Below are positions 1 to 9,091 of a DNA stretch of 64,000 nt, one piece after another (position 1 is the stretch's first letter; every line of letters starts with the position of its first letter). The DNA is from Bin55 sp965116055 (GTDB taxonomy: Bacteria; Pseudomonadota; Gammaproteobacteria; Pseudomonadales; Azotimanducaceae): assembly GCA_965116055.1 (NCBI GenBank), contig OZ220466.1, forward strand, positions 1,612,001 to 1,676,000, given 5' to 3'. A program made the position numbers and the translations under genes. The notes beneath the pieces were generated by a model, which ran no database searches, was not told where the DNA came from, and worked only from the letters and a program-made list of their open reading frames with translations.

Positions 1-2
1 AG

Positions 3-2738
3 GCAGCGGACAACTACGCCAGAAACCGACTTACCATTACGCGCCAGGTTACCTTCACCTCAGCCATGAAGGGAGCCGGCGGCAAGAAGCGCCGCTGCGT
101 CATTGACGTGACGCTGGCCGTCAACGGCATCCCGGTGGTGACTGCCGAACTCAAGAACCCGCTGACCAAACAGCGCGCTGCTGATGCGATTCGCCAGTAC
201 CGGAACGATCGAGACGGACGTGATCTGCTCTTTGCTTTCAAGAAGCGTGCGCTGGTCCACTTTGCCGTGGACCCGGACGAGGCGTGGATGACGACCCGAC
301 TGGAGGGCAAGGAGACTCGTTTCCTGCCCTTCAACCGGGGCCACAACCACGGCGCGGGCAACCCGCCGGTCGAAGGCAACTGGAAGACCCATTACTTGTG
401 GGACGAAGTGCTACAGGCTGACAGTCTGCTGGAAATCCTGCAACGCTTCATGCACCTGGAAGTGAAGAAAACGCAGGTCAAGACCGATCAGGGCGCGCGT
501 ACCTTTCGGCAGGAGACGATGATCTTTCCGCGCTATCACCAACTTGACGCGGTGCGGAAACTTGTTGCGCACGCCAAGGCCAACGGCGCGGGCCGAAACT
601 ACCTGATCCAGCATTCGGCGGGGTCAGGAAAATCGAACTCCATTGCCTGGCTTGCACACCGGCTGGCCAGCTTGCACGACGAACGCGACGAGAAGGTGTT
701 TCACTCTGTCGTGGTCGTGACCGACCGGCGTGTGCTTGATCAGCAGTTGCAGGACACGATCTACCAGTTCGAGCACAAGACCGGCGTGGTCGAAAAGATT
801 GACGAGGACACCCGGCAGCTTGCCCGCGCGCTGTCGCAGGGTACGCCCATCGTCATCACGACGATCCAGAAATTTCCCTTTCTCTCGCAGACCCTTTCGA
901 CTCTTGAGCAGCAGGGTGCCGGCGTGACGATTGACACGGCGGGCAAGCGCTTCGCTGTCATCGTTGACGAGGCGCACTCGTCCCAGAGCGGCGAGACCGC
1001 GACGACCCTCAGGGGCATGCTGAACAAGGACGGGATCGAAGCCGTCATCGCCGCGCAGCTTTCGGAGGAAGAAGACGACCTTTCTGACGAGGTGAAGGCG
1101 GCAGTGTTGCGCGACGCGCTGAAACGCGCCCGACAGCCAAACTTGAGTTTCTTCGCCTTCACGGCCACGCCGAAATTCAAGACCAAGGTTCTGTTTGACG
1201 AGCCTGGTTCATCCGGCGCCTCACCCTTCCACGAGTACACCATGCGACAGGCTATTGAGGAAAGGTTCATCCTGGATGTGCTGGCAAACTACACCACCTA
1301 CCAGCGCTTCTTTGGCCTGATCAAGCAGGTCGAGGGTGACCCCGATGTCCCGCGCAGACAGGCCGCTAAGGCTCTTGTGCGCTACCTGGAGCTTCATCCC
1401 TTCAATATTGAGCAGGTCGTTTCCGTCATTGTCGAGCATTTCCGGTTGCATGTGATGCAGGAACTCGGCGGGCGCGCGAAGGCGATGGTCGTTACCGAAT
1501 CCCGCCTAGCCGCGGTGAAATACAAGCTCGCCTTCGACCGTTACATTGCAGAGCAAGGCTATACGGGCATCCGTTCGCTGGTGGCTTTCTCGGGGACGGT
1601 GGAAGACCCGGACGCCCCGGGATTGTCGTACACCGAAGTGGCGATGAACAACGGACTGGCCGAAAGCGAACTCCCGCAAGCCTTTGGACGCGAGGATTAC
1701 CGGGTGCTACTGGTTGCGGAAAAGTACCAGACCGGCTTTGACCAGCCGCTGTTGCAAACGATGTATGTGGTCAAGCGCCTGGCCGGCGTTCAGGCGGTCC
1801 AGACCCTCTCGCGGCTCAACCGCATTGCGCCCGGCAAGTCGCGCACCTTCGTGCTTGATTTCGCCAACAAGGAAGACGAGATCCGCAAGGCGTTCAAGCC
1901 CTACTACGAAACCACGCCGACTGGCGAGAACGCCGACCCCCAGCGCTTGTCGGAACTGCAACACCGCCTACTGGAATGGGCAATATTCACGACGGATGAC
2001 GTGGCCGAGTTCGCTAAAGTCTGGTATCGCGGCCGGCGCAACCACTCGGCGAACGATCATCGCAAGATGAACGCCATCCTTGATGCGATCGTTCAGCGCT
2101 TTGAGGATCACGAGGAGCAAGAGCAAGAGGCGTTCCGCGGCCAGTTGAAAGGCTATCGGAGCCTATATGCCTTCCTGTCACAGATCATTCCCTATCAGGA
2201 CAGCGATCTCGAAAAGCTCTACAGTTTCGTGCGGAATCTGCTGGCGAAGCTGCCGCCGTCGGGTGACGGTCACGCCTTCATTCTCGACGACGAGGTGGCG
2301 TTGCGTTTTTTCCGACTTCAGCAGATGTCCCAGGGTTCCATCAACCTCTCGGAAGGTGACGCCTTTCCCCTGAAAGGACCAACCGATGTCGGTACTGCGG
2401 GTGCCAAAGTCGAGGAAGTGACGCTTTCGAGCCTCATTGATCATCTCAACGAGCGCTTCGGCACCGACTTCACCGAGGCGGATCAGTTGTTCTTCGACCA
2501 GATATGCGCTTCGGCGGAGAGTGACGAGAGCATCGCGGAAGCCGCACGAGCCAACAGCCTCGCGGACTTCACCGCTTATTTGGATCGCAAGCTGAACGAT
2601 TTGTTCATTGCGCGAATGGAGGGCAACGAAGAGATCTTCGACAGAGTAATGGCGGACGACGAATTCCGTGCCGTCGCACATGAGCACTTGGCATCCGAAG
2701 TCTTCTGGAGGGCTCGCGAGGGGCAAACTGCCGAATAA
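3..2738 (+). CDS. hsdR: Type I restriction enzyme R subunit (5' partial)
   Basis: Motor and nuclease subunit of a type I restriction-modification complex, which translocates DNA and cuts unmodified DNA. The reading frame is open to the window edge, so the true start lies upstream and the ATG at 66 is internal. Counting from that ATG, the PD-(D/E)xK nuclease core is visible (D14, then E28-L-K30), followed by the SF2 helicase motifs: Walker A HSAGSGKS at 183-190, DEAH at 301-304 and FTATPK at about 365-370. The C-terminal helical region is present and the gene ends in a normal stop. HsdM and HsdS are not in the window and would be expected upstream. The gene is clearly GC-richer than the next one (37 of 60 bases at 121-180 against 20 of 60 at 3601-3660), which suggests horizontal acquisition. 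Family assignment is firm; activity of the complex is not shown. Confidence 0.95.
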   Translation, partial: AADNYARNRLTITRQVTFTSAMKGAGGKKRRCVIDVTLAVNGIPVVTAELKNPLTKQRAADAIRQYRNDRDGRDLLFAFKKRALVHFAVDPDEAWMTTRLEGKETRFLPFNRGHNHGAGNPPVEGNWKTHYLWDEVLQADSLLEILQRFMHLEVKKTQVKTDQGARTFRQETMIFPRYHQLDAVRKLVAHAKANGAGRNYLIQHSAGSGKSNSIAWLAHRLASLHDERDEKVFHSVVVVTDRRVLDQQLQDTIYQFEHKTGVVEKIDEDTRQLARALSQGTPIVITTIQKFPFLSQTLSTLEQQGAGVTIDTAGKRFAVIVDEAHSSQSGETATTLRGMLNKDGIEAVIAAQLSEEEDDLSDEVKAAVLRDALKRARQPNLSFFAFTATPKFKTKVLFDEPGSSGASPFHEYTMRQAIEERFILDVLANYTTYQRFFGLIKQVEGDPDVPRRQAAKALVRYLELHPFNIEQVVSVIVEHFRLHVMQELGGRAKAMVVTESRLAAVKYKLAFDRYIAEQGYTGIRSLVAFSGTVEDPDAPGLSYTEVAMNNGLAESELPQAFGREDYRVLLVAEKYQTGFDQPLLQTMYVVKRLAGVQAVQTLSRLNRIAPGKSRTFVLDFANKEDEIRKAFKPYYETTPTGENADPQRLSELQHRLLEWAIFTTDDVAEFAKVWYRGRRNHSANDHRKMNAILDAIVQRFEDHEEQEQEAFRGQLKGYRSLYAFLSQIIPYQDSDLEKLYSFVRNLLAKLPPSGDGHAFILDDEVALRFFRLQQMSQGSINLSEGDAFPLKGPTDVGTAGAKVEEVTLSSLIDHLNERFGTDFTEADQLFFDQICASAESDESIAEAARANSLADFTAYLDRKLNDLFIARMEGNEEIFDRVMADDEFRAVAHEHLASEVFWRAREGQTAE

Positions 2739-2787
2739 TCAATAAATTTAAGAAAGTTGAGACCATCGGACGATTCGAACCTATAAA

Positions 2788-4701
2788 TTAGTGCGCCAAT
2801 GCATCGTGTCCTTTGAATTGATCAAGACATTCCGGATTTTCCAATGCCGATGTATTCTTTACTTCGCGCCCATGGATCACTTCGCGAACGGCGAGTTCAG
2901 CGATTTTGCCTGACCTTGTACGAGGGACATCTTGGACTTGCTCAATCTTTGCAGGCACATGTCGAGGCGATGCGTGATTGCGGATTGCCGCACGAATCGC
3001 TTTTCGAATGTGCTTGTTGATTTGCATGCCATCCTTCAATACGACAAACAGCACAATACGGGTATCTTGTTCAACTTCCTGTCCAACGCATACGGCATCC
3101 ATGACTTCGTCGACTCGCTCTAGCTGTCGATAAATTTCCGCTGTGCCAATACGAACGCCGCCAGGGTTTAGAACCGCATCACTACGCCCGTGAATGACGT
3201 ATCCACCAGTGGATGAATTGATTTCAGCAAAGTCGCCGTGCGCCCAAATTCCCTCAAAGCGGGCGAAGTAGGCATCGCGATAGCGCGAACCGTCCGTGTC
3301 GTTCCAAAATCCAAGTGGTGAACTCGGAAACGAACTCTTACAGACTAGCTCACCTTTTCGATTAAGAATACTATGACCAGACTCATCGAAAACTCCTGTA
3401 TCCATACCTAATCCCGGTCCTTGAATTTCGCCTTGATAGACTGGCGATAGTGGATTGCCTAAAACAAAACATGAAATGAGATCCGTCCCACCGGAAATCG
3501 AAGCCAGCCAGATGTCTTGTTTAAATTCGCTATATACGAAGTTGAAGGACTCATGCGACAGCGGCGAACCGGTGGAGAGAATTGAGCGTAACGAAGTTAA
3601 TTGGTTTGTATGTTGAGGTTTTACATTGAATCTTTCGATGCTTGAAATATATTTCGCACCAACCCCAAAAACCGTGATGCACTCTTGATCAATTAAGTTG
3701 ATCAATGAGTTGCGATGAGGATAGAACGGAGAACCGTCATATAGAACCAAAGTACAACCCGTTGCTAACCCTGACACGAGCCAGTTCCACATCATCCAAC
3801 CGGTCGTAGTAAAGAAAAATAGAACATCATCGCGGGTCAAGTCGACATGTAGTTGATGCTCTTTGAGATGCTGGAGCAACGTGCCTCCCGCACCGTGAAC
3901 GATGCACTTTGGCACACCGGTCGTGCCGGAGGAAAACATGATGTAGAGTGGGTGATTGAATGGGAACGGCGTGAAGCTCAAGCTTGTTGATCTCACCGCA
4001 AAAATACGGCGAAAATCGCACTTTTCTTGATCTTGAGAATGCATTAAGACATGCCTAATGCTCGGAATCCGAGATCGAAGTTCATGAGCGTTATGGGAAA
4101 CGTCGAATTTCTTGCCGTTGTACTGGTATGTTTCGGAGGCTAGAAGTAGCTTCGGATTGATCTGACTGAATCGATCAAACGCGCCCTCGACTCCAAAATC
4201 TGGCGAGCAAGAGGACCAGATAGCCCCAATACTGGTGGTTGCCAACATTGCGACTACTGTATGGATGTTGTTTGGAAGCCATGCTGCCACACAATCGCCT
4301 TTATTAATATCAAGCCGCGTCAACTCGTTAACAAAGGCGGATACGCGACTGTGAAGCTGACTGTAAGTTAACGTCGTTCGTTCGCCGGCTTCATTAATTT
4401 CGATAAGTGCTACACGATCGTCAGAGTATTTAAGAAGGTTTTCAGCAAAGTTGAGATGCCCTTCAGGGAACCAGACGCTATCTAGGAAAGGCTTCGTTTC
4501 TTGTAACGGGGTGTCGCCAGGCGTACCGATGACCTCACAGAAATCCCACACGTGACGCCAAAAAGCTTCTCTATTCTCAACCGACCACTGATGCAACGGA
4601 GTGTATGTTTTCGGCAATCCGTATCGGTTGGAGAACGCAGTCATGTTTGCGCGCGCTACCGCTTCTGAGCTAGGTTTCCATAGAGGTTTTTCAGTTTTCA
4701 A
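2788..4701 (-). CDS. Acetoacetyl-CoA synthetase
   Basis: AMP-forming ligase that makes acetoacetyl-CoA from acetoacetate, ATP and CoA, returning ketone bodies to acyl-CoA metabolism in the cytoplasm. The 637-residue length is normal for the family. The N-terminal cap (residues 1-90) resembles acetyl/acetoacetyl-CoA synthetases, the ATP-binding loop SSGTTGVPK is at 257-265, and the C-terminal domain carries PRTRSGK with the catalytic lysine near residue 605. The N-terminus and overall pattern fit acetoacetyl-CoA rather than acetyl-CoA synthetase. It diverges from the malonyl-CoA synthetase-like gene at 4756, so the 54-base gap probably holds both promoters. Its codons are AT-richer than those of the restriction gene beside it. 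A closely related acyl chain such as propionate cannot be excluded. Confidence 0.88.
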   Translation of the reverse strand: MKTEKPLWKPSSEAVARANMTAFSNRYGLPKTYTPLHQWSVENREAFWRHVWDFCEVIGTPGDTPLQETKPFLDSVWFPEGHLNFAENLLKYSDDRVALIEINEAGERTTLTYSQLHSRVSAFVNELTRLDINKGDCVAAWLPNNIHTVVAMLATTSIGAIWSSCSPDFGVEGAFDRFSQINPKLLLASETYQYNGKKFDVSHNAHELRSRIPSIRHVLMHSQDQEKCDFRRIFAVRSTSLSFTPFPFNHPLYIMFSSGTTGVPKCIVHGAGGTLLQHLKEHQLHVDLTRDDVLFFFTTTGWMMWNWLVSGLATGCTLVLYDGSPFYPHRNSLINLIDQECITVFGVGAKYISSIERFNVKPQHTNQLTSLRSILSTGSPLSHESFNFVYSEFKQDIWLASISGGTDLISCFVLGNPLSPVYQGEIQGPGLGMDTGVFDESGHSILNRKGELVCKSSFPSSPLGFWNDTDGSRYRDAYFARFEGIWAHGDFAEINSSTGGYVIHGRSDAVLNPGGVRIGTAEIYRQLERVDEVMDAVCVGQEVEQDTRIVLFVVLKDGMQINKHIRKAIRAAIRNHASPRHVPAKIEQVQDVPRTRSGKIAELAVREVIHGREVKNTSALENPECLDQFKGHDALAH

Positions 4702-4755
4702 CTTAAATGGCTTCGCAGGGCGAAAAGGGAACTAACATGTTGATCCAGTTTCATT

Positions 4756-6366
4756 TTGAAACAGCTTTTTTCGAGCGAAAGCTTTAAATCGCGCGTAAAC
4801 TACCGTCCCTTTAGCACATGCGTCAATGTGACGGTGAGTGAGAATTTATACGACAGGCTAATTCAGGTCGCGCAAGTACATGGGGATAAACCATGTCTAT
4901 TGCTGCCTCATAGTAACCAGCTGACGTATAGTCAACTGTTTGATCAATCATGTCGGGTCGCTGCTGTACTTGTAGATTGCGGCCTGACCCCCGGCGACCG
5001 AGTGGTCGCACATTGTGAGAAAACGCCGCTAACCGTTGCGCTTTATCTCGCATGTCTGCAAATTGGTGCCATCTATGTACCGCTCAACACCTCTTACACT
5101 GAGAAGGAACTCGCTTATTTTTTGGCTAACGCTGAACCAAAAATTTACGTTGGAATCAAGGAAATTGATGACGTTGAATTAGAAAGTCTCGTTCAGTTTA
5201 CGCTGGAGAGCGATGGTGGCGGTACTCTCTTTGATGCGATAGAAGGGAAGAGTTCGACGCACTCCGGTGTGGTATCGCGTGCTCACGACGATACCGCTGC
5301 GATTCTCTACACATCGGGTACGACCGGTCTTTCCAAGGGAGCGATGCTTACGCATGGCAATTTGCTGAGTAATGCTCTTGCGCTGAATGAGGTATGGGGC
5401 TTTCGGTCGAATGACGTGCTTCTCCATGCGTTACCGATCTATCACGTACATGGCTTGTTTGTAGCGATTCACTGTGCTCTACTAAGCGGTAGCACCATGA
5501 TTTTTCATCAGAAATTCGATGTTGAGCAGGTCATTCAGGATCTACCAAACGCCACCGTATTCATGGGTGTGCCTACCTTTTACACGCGCTTGTTATCCCG
5601 AGATGCATTCAGTCCAGAAACGGTCCGCAACATGCGTTTGTTTATTTCAGGATCCGCACCGCTCACCCAACAAACATTTCATCAATTTGCAGACCGGACA
5701 GGTTTGGAGATTCTCGAGCGCTACGGCATGAGCGAAACGCTCATGAATACCTCAAATCCTCTAGATGGTGATCGAAAAGCAGGAACCGTCGGTTATGCAT
5801 TACCCGGCGTATTGATTCGCATCGCTGACCAGGACGGTAATGCATTGCCAAGAGGTGAGATTGGTGGCATTGAATTGAGAGGACCAAACGTTTTCAAAGG
5901 CTACTGGCGAATGCCTGAGAAAACGGCCAAGGAGTTTCGTTCCGACGGCTACTTCATCACTGGCGACATGGGTGTACAAGATGCCGATGGGCGCATTTCA
6001 ATTGTTGGTCGCGAAAAGGATCTCGTCATTAGCGGCGGGCTAAATGTCTATCCAGCCGAAGTTGAGACTGCCATTGCCAATCTTCCCAATGTAGTGGATG
6101 TTGCTGTGATCGGTGTACCACACCCGGACTTTGGCGAAGGAGTGGTTGCTGTAATCGTCCCGGTATCCAACTCGACACTAACGACGACCGATGTCCGGGA
6201 ACAATTGAAAGGGATACTAGCTGGATTCAAACAACCTCAGCTCGTTGAAACGATAGACGAACTCCCCCGTAATGCGATGGGAAAGATCCAAAAAAACCTA
6301 TTGCGCGAGCGCTTTCAGGATGCGTTCGCCACAACAAGGATGTTACATAGGAAATCTTCAGGATGA
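4756..6366 (+). CDS. Malonyl-CoA synthetase-like acyl-CoA ligase
   Basis: AMP-forming acyl-CoA ligase most like MatB, which converts malonate to malonyl-CoA. The signature TSGTTGLSKG is at residues 186-195, ERYGMSET (A5 motif) near 320, TGDMG near 400 and PRNAMGKIQKN with the C-terminal catalytic lysine near 515. The segment GAIYVPLNTSYT (104-115) is typical of the MatB group. The TTG start gives 536 residues, longer than the usual length of about 505; an in-frame GTG at 4828 gives 512 and may be the real start, although neither has a strong ribosome-binding site. It is divergent from the acetoacetyl-CoA synthetase gene and its stop overlaps the start of a tiny membrane-peptide gene. A general medium-chain ligase is the alternative. 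Confidence 0.82.
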   Translation: MKQLFSSESFKSRVNYRPFSTCVNVTVSENLYDRLIQVAQVHGDKPCLLLPHSNQLTYSQLFDQSCRVAAVLVDCGLTPGDRVVAHCEKTPLTVALYLACLQIGAIYVPLNTSYTEKELAYFLANAEPKIYVGIKEIDDVELESLVQFTLESDGGGTLFDAIEGKSSTHSGVVSRAHDDTAAILYTSGTTGLSKGAMLTHGNLLSNALALNEVWGFRSNDVLLHALPIYHVHGLFVAIHCALLSGSTMIFHQKFDVEQVIQDLPNATVFMGVPTFYTRLLSRDAFSPETVRNMRLFISGSAPLTQQTFHQFADRTGLEILERYGMSETLMNTSNPLDGDRKAGTVGYALPGVLIRIADQDGNALPRGEIGGIELRGPNVFKGYWRMPEKTAKEFRSDGYFITGDMGVQDADGRISIVGREKDLVISGGLNVYPAEVETAIANLPNVVDVAVIGVPHPDFGEGVVAVIVPVSNSTLTTTDVREQLKGILAGFKQPQLVETIDELPRNAMGKIQKNLLRERFQDAFATTRMLHRKSSG

Positions 6367-6476
6367 AGAAATTAGCAAAGACCATTTTTCATTGGGTTCT
6401 CGCAACCGCCATGGTGTGTACAGCCGTGTTTCTCTGTTTTGCGCTGTACCTTATTTACTTGATGTATATCTCTTAA
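6363..6476 (+). CDS. Small single-pass membrane peptide (37 aa)
   Basis: A 37-codon reading frame whose ATG overlaps the stop of the ligase gene in an ATGA arrangement, the usual sign of translational coupling. It begins MKKLAKTIFHWVL and continues as one hydrophobic helix to the end (about residues 9-35), with a positively charged N-terminus, so it should sit in the inner membrane with the N-terminus inside. No cleavage site is evident. I do not recognise a family. Its position suggests co-expression with the acyl-CoA ligase, perhaps as a membrane tether or in an unrelated role; this is inference only. The tight overlap and lack of charged residues inside the helix argue against chance. Confidence 0.5.
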   Translation: MKKLAKTIFHWVLATAMVCTAVFLCFALYLIYLMYIS

Positions 6477-6707
6477 CTCCAAGAGAGGATAGATCCCAGC
6501 GGAGCCAAGATCCAAGATGGTCGGAGCACTTTTACATCAAGCGCTCTAGCGCCCTTATAGGCCTGTAACAACAGCGCAACGGATTGCCCGGTGACGTTTG
6601 GCTTATCGAACAATCCTCAGCTATGGGGTTGCTCTGTTTGTTCGCCATGGCTAAAAGCACGGGTTTAGATTGCGACCGCAACCATGGCCAATAAATTCTT
6701 CTAAAGG

Positions 6708-7343
6708 CTAAAGGGCGCTACCCAATTCCGTCAGAAAGGCGTTCTTTTTCGAGAGTGAATTGAAGTCGACGTGACAAACTGAATTCGTGACATTACTGTT
6801 CGTCAAGATGGTCTTGAATTTCTCCGCACACAGTGATTCGAGGGTTCGTTTCATAGTTGAACGATTCTTCTTACTAGCGAGAGCAGCCCAGCTATTTCCG
6901 TCATGCCAAATGGAATCGCCTACAAATAAGACACGGCTTCCGTGTGACTCGAGTAGGTAGCTCACTGCGCCGGGTCGATGACCTGGAGTCGGAATGGCCA
7001 CGACGCCAGGCGCGATTTCTGTCCGCTCGAAGTGAAACGTTGCTACATGCCGAACTTTACGGCGTACATCTGGTTCTTCTATTTCACTGCAGTATGTCTT
7101 TGCACCGAATTCATCGAATAGCACATCGTTGTGTTTCGTTGCAAAGTGCATATCCCCAAGCAATTGTTTGGATACGCCGCCAAGCTCGTGAATCTCTGCC
7201 CAACTGGGCATGAAAGTACTCGCACTTGCCAAACAAGGGAATAGGAGATTTCCCTCCTTGCGTTGTACGAAAAAGCTGATGTACTTCGACGGGGTGATTT
7301 TGCCGGGTTCTATCTTGTAGATGCCGGGCATGATTTCGAGCAT
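6708..7343 (-). CDS. MBL-fold metallohydrolase-like protein
   Basis: A 211-residue protein of the metallo-beta-lactamase fold. The metal-site region is atypical: the canonical HxHxDH reads D64-M-H66-FATK-H70-N-D72. The later motifs are clearer: PTPGHRPGAVSYLL near residues 117-130 (third-motif histidine) and FVGDSIWHDG near 139-148 (bridging aspartate). Hydrolase activity on a thioester, lactone or similar compound is plausible, but no substrate can be named. It lies alone between the ligase/peptide pair and a GST gene transcribed the other way. The changed first motif could mean one metal ion, a different metal or loss of activity. Confidence 0.7.
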   Translation of the reverse strand: MLEIMPGIYKIEPGKITPSKYISFFVQRKEGNLLFPCLASASTFMPSWAEIHELGGVSKQLLGDMHFATKHNDVLFDEFGAKTYCSEIEEPDVRRKVRHVATFHFERTEIAPGVVAIPTPGHRPGAVSYLLESHGSRVLFVGDSIWHDGNSWAALASKKNRSTMKRTLESLCAEKFKTILTNSNVTNSVCHVDFNSLSKKNAFLTELGSAL

Positions 7344-7414
7344 CGTTGGTACTCTACCAAACTCATGATTTCCAACAGCTAATATACACCTTCGCGTTGA
7401 TATAGGAACCCGTC

Positions 7415-8179
7415 GTGATTGACTTGTACTACTGGCCTACGCCAAACGGTTGGAAAGCTTCCATCATGCTCGAAGAGTGTGGGCTGCAATATAAGCTCAT
7501 TCCAGTAGATATTGGTGGCGGCGATCAGTTCAAGCCGGATTTTTTACGCATTAGTCCAAACAATCGCATGCCTGCGATCGTTGACCACGCACCTGCCGAT
7601 GGGGGTGAACCTATCAGCATTTTTGAGTCGGGTGCAATCCTTGAATACTTAGGCGACAAAGAAGGCAAGTTCTTACCTGCCGCACCGCGAGATCGAGTCC
7701 GCGTCATGCAATGGGTGCACTGGCAAATGGCGAACCTTGGTCCTATGATGGGAAATGCCAACCATTTCAAGAACTATGCAAAAAACATTGCAGACGATCC
7801 GAAACAATTGGAGTACGGCGAGAAACGGTTCGTAGGCGAGGTTGATCGACTATGCGGCGTGATGGACGCACAGCTGTCCGTCAACGAATATTTGGCTGGC
7901 GACGAATACTCCATTGCGGATATCATCACGTGGCCGTGGGCATTTCTTATAGGCCGTGTGTTAAGCGAGGAGATGTGGGAACAGTTTCCTAACGTTAAGC
8001 GATGGGCCTATCAATTGCGTGGTCGACCTGCGCTCGAACGCGGCTACCGCGTTGGTCAGGACTTAGGTAAGCGCAAGCTGACTGAGGACGAAGAGAAAGC
8101 CCGGCGCGATCTTTTGTTCAATCAAACCAATGAAAAGGTTAGAGCGGCACGTGAAGAAGCGGTAAAGGCAGCAACCTGA
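7415..8179 (+). CDS. Glutathione S-transferase family protein
   Basis: Cytosolic GST-like protein of 254 residues. The N-terminal thioredoxin-like domain opens with DLYYWPTPNGWK, contains NNRMPAIVD (the cis-proline region that binds the glutathione backbone) near 49-57 and ESGAILEYL near 70-78 (gamma-glutamyl recognition). The all-helical domain follows from about residue 90. The pattern resembles the Nu-class / YghU-YfcG group, which often act as disulfide-bond reductases. The GTG start at 7415 has AGGA seven bases upstream, which supports it. The gene is monocistronic: an oppositely directed gene precedes it and a convergent SDR gene follows. The substrate is unknown. Confidence 0.85.
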   Translation: MIDLYYWPTPNGWKASIMLEECGLQYKLIPVDIGGGDQFKPDFLRISPNNRMPAIVDHAPADGGEPISIFESGAILEYLGDKEGKFLPAAPRDRVRVMQWVHWQMANLGPMMGNANHFKNYAKNIADDPKQLEYGEKRFVGEVDRLCGVMDAQLSVNEYLAGDEYSIADIITWPWAFLIGRVLSEEMWEQFPNVKRWAYQLRGRPALERGYRVGQDLGKRKLTEDEEKARRDLLFNQTNEKVRAAREEAVKAAT

Positions 8180-8182
8180 TGG

Positions 8183-8255
8183 TCTCTTAGATAAATCAAG
8201 AGATTGACGACCTAGGGCGGTTCATGATTTTGTGCCTTTCGAAGTTACCCTAGGT
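8183..8255. repeat. Two inverted repeats between convergent genes
   Basis: Two dyads lie between the convergent GST and SDR genes. TCTCTT (8183-8188) pairs with AAGAGA (8198-8203) around a 9-base loop, and ACCTAGGG (8210-8217) pairs with CCCTAGGT (8248-8255) around 30 bases. Neither is followed by a T-run, so a Rho-independent terminator is not shown; they could still stall transcription or protect 3' ends. Confidence 0.3.
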
Positions 8256-9035
8256 GATCGTTGTCGCTCCGCCGTCACAAGGAATGGTCATACCAGTCAC
8301 GTAACTGCCAGCCTTCGAAGCAAGGCATATCGTCAAGCCAGCGATATCTTCCATCGTGCCCCAGCGCTTCATAGGAAAACTTTCGGTCACTTCGCGATCT
8401 TGTTTTTCGGTTGCAAACATTGGTGCAGTCATTTTCGACTTAAATGGGCCGGGTGCAATGGCATTCACGTTGATATGGTCGTTCAGTAAGTCTCGGGCTA
8501 ATTGCGCACTCAGTTGACCTAAGCCGGCCTTTGCTACGACATATGAGTAATTGCGCAGTCCACCAGGTTTTAGCCCATTAACGGATGTAATGTTCACGAT
8601 ACTCGCACGATTTTCAGGGGTTGCTGCGCGACGAATTTCCGGAAGTAGCGCTTGCGTTAAGAAAAATGGGCTTTTAGCATCGAGATCCATGACCTTGTCC
8701 CATGCTTTCTCGTTAAATTCATCAATAGCCATGCTCCACGTCACACCGGCATTATTGACGAGAATATGCAATTGACTTTCATACGTACGAAAGTCGTCAG
8801 CAAGTTTTCGGCATCCCTCAATGGTGCTTATATCTGACGGGAGCGCACGGCAGAATCCATGCGCTGAAAGCGCTTGTTCGGTATCTTGACATGCTGCGAC
8901 TTTTCGCGACGCAACGTAGACACGTGCCCCGGCACGCACCAGACCCTCGGCAATCATCAGGCCAATGCCTCGAGTGCCGCCTGTTACAAGCGCGATTTTG
9001 TCTTTGACGCCGAATACGTGTTCGTAGAAATTCAT
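8250..9035 (-). CDS. SDR family oxidoreductase
   Basis: Short-chain dehydrogenase/reductase of 262 residues when started at the ATG at 9035 (MNFYEHVFGV). The frame is open further upstream to 9110, but that extension does not resemble the family. The Rossmann motif TGGTRGIG is near residues 17-24, NNAG near 95, the catalytic serine in NITSVNG near 150 and the YxxxK pair in YSYVVAKAG near 167-171. The C-terminus ends in the usual VTGMTIPCDGG region. The charge pattern around the nucleotide site (ASRK after the second strand) suggests NADP(H). It converges on the GST gene and diverges from the membrane protein at 9092. The substrate is unknown. Confidence 0.88.
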   Translation of the reverse strand: MNFYEHVFGVKDKIALVTGGTRGIGLMIAEGLVRAGARVYVASRKVAACQDTEQALSAHGFCRALPSDISTIEGCRKLADDFRTYESQLHILVNNAGVTWSMAIDEFNEKAWDKVMDLDAKSPFFLTQALLPEIRRAATPENRASIVNITSVNGLKPGGLRNYSYVVAKAGLGQLSAQLARDLLNDHINVNAIAPGPFKSKMTAPMFATEKQDREVTESFPMKRWGTMEDIAGLTICLASKAGSYVTGMTIPCDGGATTIT

Positions 9036-9091
9036 GACTGACACCAAATATGAGGTTGAATGTAATGACGCAGTGCAATGCGCCATTCTAG

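Noticed and set aside
8183..8203. Terminator between the GST and SDR genes
   Set aside because: The stem is only 6 bp and no T-run follows on either strand; listed as a repeat instead.
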